Assembly (NCBI GenBank): GCA_963596015.1
Contig: CAVBJS010000071.1
Coordinates: 1-12,228 of the forward strand
DNA from: CAG-791 sp963596015
GTDB lineage: Bacteria; Bacillota; Clostridia; Lachnospirales; Lachnospiraceae
Reading direction: 5' to 3'
DNA: 12,228 bases
Shown here: piece after piece, positions 7,549-12,228 of the stretch
How the letters are laid out: each line of letters begins with the position of its first letter
Position numbering within the stretch: the first letter of the stretch is position 1
Notes under the pieces: generated by a model
Told to the model about the DNA's origin: nothing
The model's database searches: none
What the model saw: only the letters and a program-made list of their open reading frames with translations
Made by a program: the position numbers and the translations under genes

Positions 7549-7552
7549 GCTG

Positions 7553-7595
7553 TAAAAAGCAAGAAAGTGCACGCCTGCGGTGTGCACTTTCTTGT
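7553..7595 (-). terminator. Rho-independent terminator of coaBC
   Basis: On the minus strand CAAGAAAGTGCAC (7582-7594) pairs perfectly with GTGCACTTTCTTG (7560-7572) and is followed by CTTTTT. The loop contains CCGCAGGCGT, the same 10 bases found in the loop of the hairpin at 3151-3182. A 14-bp palindrome GCTGACCAGTCAGC (7603-7616) lies between it and the coaBC stop. Confidence 0.85.
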
Positions 7596-7624
7596 ATACA
7601 ATGCTGACCAGTCAGCCACTCATC

Positions 7625-8824
7625 TTATTTTCTCAATTCCAGCAGTGCATCCAACAGCGCCATGGCTGCCTGGTGCTTGGACAAAAGAGGCAGCTCCTTC
7701 TCACTCTCTTTTGTGATCAGTGTCAGCACGTTGGTGTCCACGCCAAAGCCGGCGCCCTCTACCTTGACATTGTTGGCGGCGATCATATCCAGATGCTTCT
7801 TCTCCAGCTTTTTGCGGGAATTCTCCAGCATATGCTCTGTCTCCATGGAAAAGCCGCACAGCAGCTGGCCTTCCGGCTTATGTTCTCCCAAATACTGGAG
7901 AATATCTCTGGTGCGCTCCAGCTCCATCACCAGATCGGAGCTGTCGTCTTTCTTTTTGATCTTTTCATCCGCCACTTTGGCCGGTCTGTAATCCGCCACC
8001 GCAGCTGCTTTGATGATGATATCATTCTCCTGCTGCCTTCCGGTGACGGCGTCATACATCTCCTGGGCGCTGGTGACAGAAACAACGTCCACACCTTCCG
8101 GCTTCGGCAGAGATACCTGTCCGCTGACCAGGGTCACCTTTGCCCCTCTGCAGGCTGCTGCGACAGCGATGGCGTATCCCATCTTGCCGCTGGAGTGATT
8201 GGTCAGAAAGCGCACCGGATCCACGGCTTCTCTGGTGGGGCCTGCCGTTACCAGTATCCTCTGTCCCTGCAGATCCTTTTCACAGGCGCACTGCAGCAGC
8301 ACATGCTGCAGGATAGTCTCAGGCTCCGGCATTTTCCCCTTGCCGTTTGTGCCGCAGGCCAGATGGCCGGTGGCCGGCTCTAAGATATGCCAGCCATATC
8401 GGCGCAGCCGCTCCAGATTATCCTGTACTACAGGATTTTCGTACATGTGCGTATTCATAGCCGGCACCAGGATCTTGGGGCAGGTGCAGGCCAGTACGGT
8501 GGTGGTCAGCATATCATCTGCCAGACCGTAGGCAAACTTGGCGATGATATTGGCGGTGGCCGGCGCAATGACTACGCAGTCCGCCTTTTCCGCCAGGGCG
8601 ATATGCTCCACTTCCCAGGGATGGTTTCTGTCGAAGGTATCCGTTACCGTTTTTCTGTGGCAAAGACTCTCGAAGGTAAGAGGCGTGATAAACTGGGTGG
8701 CATTTTTCGTCATAATGACGTCCACTCCTGCGTGCTGCTTTACCAGCCGGGAGCAAAGATCCGCCGCCTTATACGCAGCGATACCGCCTGTCACTCCCAA
8801 CAATATATTCTTTCCCTTCAGCAT
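7625..8824 (-). CDS. coaBC: Bifunctional phosphopantothenoylcysteine decarboxylase / phosphopantothenate-cysteine ligase
   Basis: Joins 4'-phosphopantothenate to cysteine (CoaB, CTP-dependent) and decarboxylates the product to 4'-phosphopantetheine (CoaC, FMN-dependent). The 399-residue protein has an N-terminal flavoprotein domain: GVTGGIAAYKA (10-20), catalytic His74 in EVEHIALAEKA, the PAMNTHMY motif (121-128) with Asn124, and Cys157 in HLACGTNGKGK. The C-terminal ligase starts near 187 with ILVTAGPTREAVDPVRFLTN then HSSGKMGYAIA, followed by AAAVADYRP (273-281) and EKIKKK (287-292) with the active lysine. All key residues are present. The ATG at 8824 has GGGAGG 7 nt upstream. A dedicated terminator follows. 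Confidence 0.97.
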   Translation of the reverse strand: MLKGKNILLGVTGGIAAYKAADLCSRLVKQHAGVDVIMTKNATQFITPLTFESLCHRKTVTDTFDRNHPWEVEHIALAEKADCVVIAPATANIIAKFAYGLADDMLTTTVLACTCPKILVPAMNTHMYENPVVQDNLERLRRYGWHILEPATGHLACGTNGKGKMPEPETILQHVLLQCACEKDLQGQRILVTAGPTREAVDPVRFLTNHSSGKMGYAIAVAAACRGAKVTLVSGQVSLPKPEGVDVVSVTSAQEMYDAVTGRQQENDIIIKAAAVADYRPAKVADEKIKKKDDSSDLVMELERTRDILQYLGEHKPEGQLLCGFSMETEHMLENSRKKLEKKHLDMIAANNVKVEGAGFGVDTNVLTLITKESEKELPLLSKHQAAMALLDALLELRK

Positions 8825-8861
8825 ATCCCGTCCTCCCTGTTTCGCGCTGTTATGATAAACT

Positions 8862-8896
8862 TACTCAAATGCTATCGCAGGCCGGCGCACTTTGCA
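8862..8896 (-). promoter_or_regulatory. Possible promoter of coaBC
   Basis: On the minus strand TTGCAA and TAGCAT are separated by 17 bp about 40 nt before the coaBC ATG. Each box matches the consensus at about four of six bases. Coordinates are approximate. Confidence 0.3.
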
Positions 8897-8930
8897 ACAG
8901 GGAAATCCCGGATCGCGATCTATCCTGAAA

Positions 8931-8997
8931 GTGGATCGTTACGGTTTACGAGGCGTCACCCTGCCGCCAGGGCATCGTCTGTGCAGTAAGTATCCAC
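8931..8997 (-). other. 67-nt stacked stem between lipoprotein gene and coaBC
   Basis: GTGGATCGTTAC (8931-8942) pairs with GTAAGTATCCAC (8986-8997) at 10 of 12 positions. Inside it, ACGA/TCGT (8948-8951 with 8975-8978) and CCCTG/CAGGG (8959-8963 with 8968-8972) continue the rod with uneven internal loops. It begins 11 nt after the lipoprotein stop and lies about 107 nt before coaBC. No T-run follows on either strand. It may be the 3' end structure of the lipoprotein mRNA, or a leader structure of coaBC if coaBC is also transcribed from further upstream. Confidence 0.5.
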
Positions 8998-9008
8998 GTA
9001 TGATTTCA

Positions 9009-10550
9009 TTATTTTACTTTCTCGCCATTCACATACAGGTGATATCCGTTGGTGGTCACGTTGGTCAGATCACCATCGAAGCTGGTAATATAGCTGTCAC
9101 CGGTAAGGGTCCAGGTCGCGCCCTTTGCCAGCGTCACCTTCACCTCTCCGGCCTCTCCGGTGGAATTGATGGTGCCGGTAAATTTCGTGCCGCTGTTCAT
9201 GGTCAGATCCAGACCGGAGATCTCATCCACGATGATATCGCCTTCCATTGTCTGATCCTGGGTGGTCATGGTCACCGTTCCGCCGTTTTTACCTTCTGTT
9301 CCCCAGCCCCGAGAACTGTCATTGCCGGCAACTCGCAGCAGTACTCCATCCTTATCTTCTATTTTCAGACTGGTATTCGTAAGACTTATGCTGCAGGAGG
9401 TATTGGTCACATAGAACAGGTCACCCTTTTTGACAGTTATGCTGCCGCCCTCCGAAGAGAAGCTGGCGCTTCCTTCCTCTGCGTCTCCCGACATACTCTG
9501 ATAGATCATAATGCCGTGGATATTTTCATTTTCATCGCCGTTATAGGTATTGTCCATGCTGGAGACCACGGTGCAGTTCTTCAAGGACACGGAATTTTTG
9601 CCTTCCACCACCACGCCCTCACTGGCATTGGCGGTAAGTGTCGCATCCTCCACAGAAATATCGGCTGTGCAATACACTGCGGGGCTGCCGGTTCCGTTGG
9701 TGGTATAGGTGCCGCCGGTCACATTCACATCACCGCCGCCCCGGTCGCTGCGGATGGCTGCCGCAGAATTTCCTTCCGTCTCCACATCCAGGTCCTCAGC
9801 ATTCATGGTGCCGCCGCCTGTAGTATGGATACCGCCGGAATTATTGCCTGTGGTGCGGATCTTGGAATCCGAGATATTCACCGTCGTACCCTCACCGTAA
9901 CTGAATACGCCGTTGCCGTTTTGAGTGCCGGTGGTGATGGTGGCTCCGGTGATATTGACAGTAGCTCCGTTTAATGCCAGCAGTCCCGCATTCTGTCCAT
10001 ACCAGTCGCCGTCCTCTGTATTGGAAGAGCTTCCTGCGGTCTTCTCCACGGTAATATTCGTCAAAGTCGCCTTCGCACCATCCACCCGCAGGGCATTCTC
10101 ATCATCCCCTGTAGAGGAATAGGACTCATTTTCTACTGTAGTATCTTCACTGATAGTATTGGCAGAAGTACCGTTGGTAACCTCACTGCTGCCGCCGAAG
10201 CCGCCTTCTCCCGGCTTACCGCCCTCCGGCTTCTCACCATCCGGCTTTTCCCCGTCAGGCTTCTCGCCGTCAGGTTTTTCTCCATCCGGCTTCTGACCAT
10301 CGCCGTTTTCTCCATCCGGTGCATCCGGCGGTGTCTCTCCATCCTGTCCCGGGCCTTCCTTCTTTTCCGCGCCGGCATCACTGGCCGTCGTATCCTCTGT
10401 TGCCGATACGTCGTCATTTTCCTCTGTGGTCTCCGCAGAGCTCTCTGTTGATGCTGCGTTTGTCGCAGTCCCTGTCCCGCTGCAGCCGGTGATCGTTACT
10501 ATGCTCAATCCTATAGCCATACATAAGGCAGCTACTTTCTTTCTCTTCAT
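9009..10550 (-). CDS. Secreted beta-helix lipoprotein of unknown function
   Basis: A 513-residue surface protein. It starts with a lipoprotein signal peptide (MKRKK, a hydrophobic stretch, then the lipobox ITGC with Cys23 as the lipidated residue). Next comes an acidic Ser/Thr/Glu/Asp-rich linker (24-85) and a low-complexity spacer of KPDGE five-residue repeats (about 87-115). From about 130 to the end is a Gly/Asn/Thr-rich body with short repeated strands (NGNGVFSYGEGTTVNISDSK, NNSGGIHTTGGG, AAIRSDRGGGDVNVTGG), the pattern of a right-handed parallel beta-helix. Proteins with a very similar DDENALRVDGA start and FSYGEGTTV core are, as I recall, common in gut Firmicutes and have no known role; surface carbohydrate binding or adhesion is only inference. 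AAGGAGA lies about 10 nt before the ATG at 10550. Confidence 0.85.
   Translation of the reverse strand: MKRKKVAALCMAIGLSIVTITGCSGTGTATNAASTESSAETTEENDDVSATEDTTASDAGAEKKEGPGQDGETPPDAPDGENGDGQKPDGEKPDGEKPDGEKPDGEKPEGGKPGEGGFGGSSEVTNGTSANTISEDTTVENESYSSTGDDENALRVDGAKATLTNITVEKTAGSSSNTEDGDWYGQNAGLLALNGATVNITGATITTGTQNGNGVFSYGEGTTVNISDSKIRTTGNNSGGIHTTGGGTMNAEDLDVETEGNSAAAIRSDRGGGDVNVTGGTYTTNGTGSPAVYCTADISVEDATLTANASEGVVVEGKNSVSLKNCTVVSSMDNTYNGDENENIHGIMIYQSMSGDAEEGSASFSSEGGSITVKKGDLFYVTNTSCSISLTNTSLKIEDKDGVLLRVAGNDSSRGWGTEGKNGGTVTMTTQDQTMEGDIIVDEISGLDLTMNSGTKFTGTINSTGEAGEVKVTLAKGATWTLTGDSYITSFDGDLTNVTTNGYHLYVNGEKVK
10206..10292 (-). repeat. 15-bp coding repeats for KPDGE spacer
   Basis: Tandem 15-bp units inside the lipoprotein gene encode four KPDGE copies followed by KPEGG and KPGEGG variants. 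Codons differ between units (GAC/GAT, GGA/GGC), so the array is not freshly expanded. It probably acts as an extended stalk through the cell wall, and copy number may vary between strains. Confidence 0.8.
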
Positions 10551-10584
10551 AAACTGGGTTCTCCTTTTCTTTTGTATGTAGCCT

Positions 10585-10613
10585 ATAATAGGATGAAATT
10601 TTGATCATAAAGT
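10585..10613 (-). promoter_or_regulatory. Probable activator-dependent promoter of the lipoprotein gene
   Basis: On the minus strand a good -10 (TATTAT, 10585-10590) has only a poor -35 (ACTTTA, 10608-10613) at 17 bp. A poor -35 directly downstream of the direct repeat at 10623-10639 is what an activator-dependent promoter looks like. Confidence 0.45.
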
Positions 10614-10622
10614 GGGCTTGCC

Positions 10623-10639
10623 GTGAAAAAAATGTGAAA
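10623..10639 (-). promoter_or_regulatory. 11-bp-spaced direct repeat, OmpR/PhoB-type operator candidate
   Basis: On the minus strand TTTCAC occurs twice with an 11-bp period (TTTCAC-atttt-TTTCAC), 9 bp upstream of the weak -35 of the lipoprotein gene. Response regulators of the OmpR/PhoB family bind such head-to-tail hexamers with about one-turn spacing. No matching regulator gene is in the window. Confidence 0.45.
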
Positions 10640-10756
10640 TCCCGGATCTTCTCGTATCCGTTCTTGATCAGAAAAATCTCCGGCAGCAGGTACAAACGCC
10701 AGTCAGTCGGCAAAAACCATCCAGTTCCTCTGTTCCAAAAAGCATCTTTCTTTCCA

Positions 10757-10792
10757 TAAAAAAACGCAGCCTTTCTTAATGAAAGACTGCGC
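10757..10792 (-). terminator. Rho-independent terminator of the FNT gene
   Basis: On the minus strand CGCAGTCTTTC and GAAAGGCTGCG pair over 11 bp (one G-U) around a 5-nt loop and run straight into seven T residues. It starts 34 nt after the FNT stop codon. The 10641-10756 stretch after it holds nothing I can identify. Confidence 0.93.
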
Positions 10793-10825
10793 TTGCGTTG
10801 TTTTTCTATGTACTCCCTATAATAA

Positions 10826-11677
10826 CTATGCCTTCTGCTGTTTCTTCTTGCTGACCTGGATGAAATAGCAGGGAATACCTACGAACACCATACCGCCGAT
10901 GATATTGCCGATGGTCACGGGGATAAAATTGTGCAGACTGTTTAACACATTCAGCTGCTGCAGCTGCTCTGCGGTAATGCCATAAGCTTCCTGGGCTTTT
11001 GCCGCATAGGTAGGATTGGCTGCTGCCATGATGCCGGCGGGAATATAGAACATATTGGCCACACAGTGTTCAAAGCCGCCTACTACAAAGGCCATGATCG
11101 GGAAAAAGATAGCCCATACCTTACCGGCAATATCGGAAGCTGCTGCTGCCATCAGCACGGCGATGCAGACTAAGATGTTGCAAAGGATACCGGAGGTAAT
11201 GCCACGAAGGGGTGTAATGGAAATTTTCCCCAGAGCTACTTTGATGGTATAAGCCCCTAAAAGGCCGTCGGAATAATCCAGATTACCGGAGTAGCAGACC
11301 AGCACGTCGATGATCAGTGCTCCCACCAGGTTGCTGAGATAAACGATGCACAGGCTCCGCAGGCAGGCCTTCCAGGATACCTTGCCGTCGATCACGTCCA
11401 TCACCATCAGGCAGTCACCGGTAAACAGTTCTCCGCCTACGAAAACGATCATCATAAGGCCTACCGGGAAAATGCAGGCTGCCAGTGCTCTGGCCAGTCC
11501 AACATTGGGAATATTGTGGGCAGCCGTGCTGCTGGTGGCACCGCCCAGAGCGATAAATGCGCCGGCCATAATGCCTAAAAGGATCATCTTTCCTAACGGA
11601 AGCTGGGATTTACGCTTTCCGCCTTCCAGGGTTGCAGAAATCACCTCTGCAGGGGTATTGAAATGCTGTTCTGTCAT
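10826..11677 (-). CDS. Formate/nitrite transporter (FNT) family channel
   Basis: A 283-residue, six-helix inner-membrane channel that forms pentamers and passes small monovalent anions (formate, nitrite, hydrosulfide or similar). Family marks are GGELFTGD (81-88) with the gating Thr86, ILCNILVCIAV (164-174), the central-His motif GGFEHCVANMF (200-210) with His204, and PVTIGNIIGG (253-262). The GFEHxxANMF motif is closest to FocA/FdhC-type formate channels, but the substrate cannot be fixed; no pyruvate formate-lyase or nitrite/sulfite reductase gene is in view. The ATG at 11677 has AAAGGAA about 6 nt upstream and begins the protein at the family N terminus. The frame stays open to 11866 only because it reads through leader hairpins. 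A strong terminator follows. Confidence 0.93.
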   Translation of the reverse strand: MTEQHFNTPAEVISATLEGGKRKSQLPLGKMILLGIMAGAFIALGGATSSTAAHNIPNVGLARALAACIFPVGLMMIVFVGGELFTGDCLMVMDVIDGKVSWKACLRSLCIVYLSNLVGALIIDVLVCYSGNLDYSDGLLGAYTIKVALGKISITPLRGITSGILCNILVCIAVLMAAAASDIAGKVWAIFFPIMAFVVGGFEHCVANMFYIPAGIMAAANPTYAAKAQEAYGITAEQLQQLNVLNSLHNFIPVTIGNIIGGMVFVGIPCYFIQVSKKKQQKA

Positions 11678-11679
11678 TT

Positions 11680-11856
11680 TTTTCCTTTCTATGCCGCAGC
11701 TTGTCTGCGGCAACGTGAGGAGAATTTCGCGCAGGCGAATTCTCCGATATGATCTGCACCTATGACGTTTACGGCACAGGTGCCGTTTGAAAGCAATGCT
11801 ATCAAGCATTGCTTTCAAACTTTTCCTTTCTATGCCGTAGCCTATCTGCGGCAACG
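11680..11856 (-). repeat. Five-hairpin FNT leader flanked by duplicated hairpin plus ribosome site
   Basis: A 36-bp direct repeat (11680-11715 and 11821-11856, 33 of 36 identical, 141 bp apart) consists of a GCCGCAG/CTGCGGC-type hairpin plus the ribosome site AGAAAGGAAAA. The copy next to the gene supplies the real ribosome site. Between the copies are three more hairpins: 11719-11745 (arms GGAGAATT/AATTCTCC), 11756-11783 (13-bp arms, two mismatches) and 11785-11820 (16 bp perfect, 4-nt loop; GTTTGAAAGCAATGCT and its complement). The whole array lies in the transcribed leader if the promoter at 11883-11911 is used. Confidence 0.85.
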
Positions 11857-11882
11857 CATACCGCACTTTCTACTTGTCTTTC

Positions 11883-11911
11883 ATTATCACAAAACAACAT
11901 CAAAATGAAAA
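11883..11911 (-). promoter_or_regulatory. Probable promoter of the FNT gene
   Basis: On the minus strand an extended -10 TGTGATAAT (hexamer at 11883-11888) follows TTTTCA (11906-11911) by exactly 17 bp. The transcript would start near 11876 and carry a leader of about 200 nt made mostly of hairpins. Confidence 0.55.
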
Positions 11912-11948
11912 TAGGACAGATTGTTTTTTATTTCGTACTTTCCTCATC

Positions 11949-12174
11949 GGGTACTTTTTTCCTGCGCCGACCGGGCGGCAGGGACTGAACCGGGACCGAC
12001 AGGTTACTATCCTGGAGAGCTATGTTTGCAAGAAATGCCGGAAGATTTTTCAAGGCGACATAGAGAGGTAATTAAAGAAGCAGCTAGGCGAGAAGATCGT
12101 CCGGCTGCTTCTTTACGGTTTTATGCTGTTTGACTCTTGGCCAACAGTTTCCTTTTTTTGTCTCATTTTTAACA
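11949..12174 (-). ncRNA. Candidate structured non-coding RNA (raiA-motif-like, tentative)
   Basis: A strong promoter points into about 225 nt with no credible gene but many helices. In minus-strand order these are CTGTT/AACAG around a 12-nt loop (about 12123-12144), then an 11-bp perfect stem AAAGAAGCAGC/GCTGCTTCTTT (12104-12114 with 12074-12084). CTATGT/ACATAG encloses a further small helix, CAGG-atagtaa-CCTG follows (about 12000-12014), and CCTGCCGCC/GGCGCAGG with one bulge comes last (11961-11982). The single-stranded stretch GAGTCAAACAG then ATAAAACCGTAAAG resembles what I remember of the conserved raiA-motif RNA of Firmicutes, a large RNA of unresolved biochemical role; I cannot verify this without a covariance search. 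No U-rich terminator is seen at its 3' end, so it may be processed or read into the fnt leader. Ends are approximate. Confidence 0.55.
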
Positions 12175-12180
12175 TACACC

Positions 12181-12209
12181 ATTATGCAGACATACCCAGT
12201 TATTTTCAA
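12181..12209 (-). promoter_or_regulatory. Strong sigma-A promoter driving the candidate RNA
   Basis: On the minus strand TTGAAA (12204-12209) and CATAAT (12181-12186) each match the consensus at five of six bases and are exactly 17 bp apart. Transcription would start near 12174. It is the best promoter in the window. Confidence 0.7.
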
Positions 12210-12228
12210 GGTGTGATAAAACGGTAAC

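Noticed and set aside
5949..7716. Several long reading frames on both strands running through the N block
   Set aside because: They are long only because Ns contain no stop codons; their ends overlap coaX or coaBC in the wrong frame.
8892..9974. A 360-codon open frame on the plus strand opposite the lipoprotein gene
   Set aside because: It is the antisense of a gene with a signal peptide, ribosome site and clear family pattern; the plus-strand product is a low-complexity His/Gly/Ala-rich sequence with no motif.
10668..10757. 29-codon cysteine-rich frame on the minus strand after the fnt terminator
   Set aside because: It begins directly in the terminator T-run, has no clear ribosome site and no recognisable product.
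11678..11866. 63-residue N-terminal extension of the FNT protein
   Set aside because: It is translation of leader hairpins (a near-duplicate peptide appears twice because the DNA repeat is in frame), and FNT proteins start at the chosen ATG.
11985..12000. tRNA T-arm-like sequence (GGTTCAGTCC on the minus strand)
   Set aside because: The flanking bases do not form a T stem and no acceptor or anticodon arms can be folded.
11874..12071. Plus-strand 65-codon frame ending in a CKKC-containing tail just before a hairpin
   Set aside because: It starts at a TTG without a ribosome site, crosses the fnt promoter and is antisense to the candidate RNA. The CxxC-like tail is probably chance, though a decayed zinc-ribbon fragment is possible.
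12113..12175. 20-codon minus-strand frame (MLKMRQKKETVGQESNSIKP) starting at the predicted transcript start
   Set aside because: It has no ribosome site and lies within the candidate structured RNA; a leaderless micro-peptide cannot be excluded but is less likely.

Overview
The window looks like a chromosomal contig from an obligately anaerobic, low-to-mid GC Clostridia member, most likely Lachnospiraceae. The evidence is a class III (oxygen-sensitive, glycyl-radical) ribonucleotide reductase, a type III pantothenate kinase, a formate/nitrite-family channel, a Gram-positive lipoprotein with a beta-helix body, and strong AGGAGG-type ribosome binding sites. This is inferred from protein families, not from a search. 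A run of 795 Ns (6754-7548) shows it is a draft or metagenomic scaffold.

Every convincing gene is on the minus strand. In order of transcription (right to left): a probable structured non-coding RNA (about 11949-12174) with its own strong promoter; an FNT channel gene (10826-11677) behind a 200-nt hairpin-rich leader; a secreted lipoprotein (9009-10550); coaBC (7625-8824); the assembly gap; coaX (5871-6671); a MATE exporter (4162-5541) coupled to an AraC-family regulator (3321-4157); a divergent shikimate-kinase-like gene (2553-3077); and nrdD (135-2291). Terminators are visible after fnt, coaBC, coaX and nrdD, and probably after the araC-type gene, so most genes are short independent units. 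coaX (pantothenate to phosphopantothenate) and coaBC (phosphopantothenate to phosphopantetheine) are consecutive steps of coenzyme A synthesis on either side of the gap. The MATE and AraC genes form a likely exporter-regulator pair. nrdD carries two NrdR-box-like sites one integral number of helical turns apart.

The unusual content is between genes. The leaders of the shikimate-kinase-like gene and of fnt each hold a tight run of four to five hairpins, flanked by a direct repeat of the gene's own ribosome-binding region; the repeat spacing is almost the same in the two (139 and 141 bp). Four hairpins at three sites, with unrelated stems, share the octamer CGCAGGCG. There is also a 59-bp near-perfect palindrome between the kinase-like gene and nrdD, and a 67-nt stacked stem between the lipoprotein gene and coaBC. 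At the right edge a strong promoter leads into about 225 nt of helix-rich sequence without a credible gene, which may be a raiA-motif-like RNA (named from memory, not searched).
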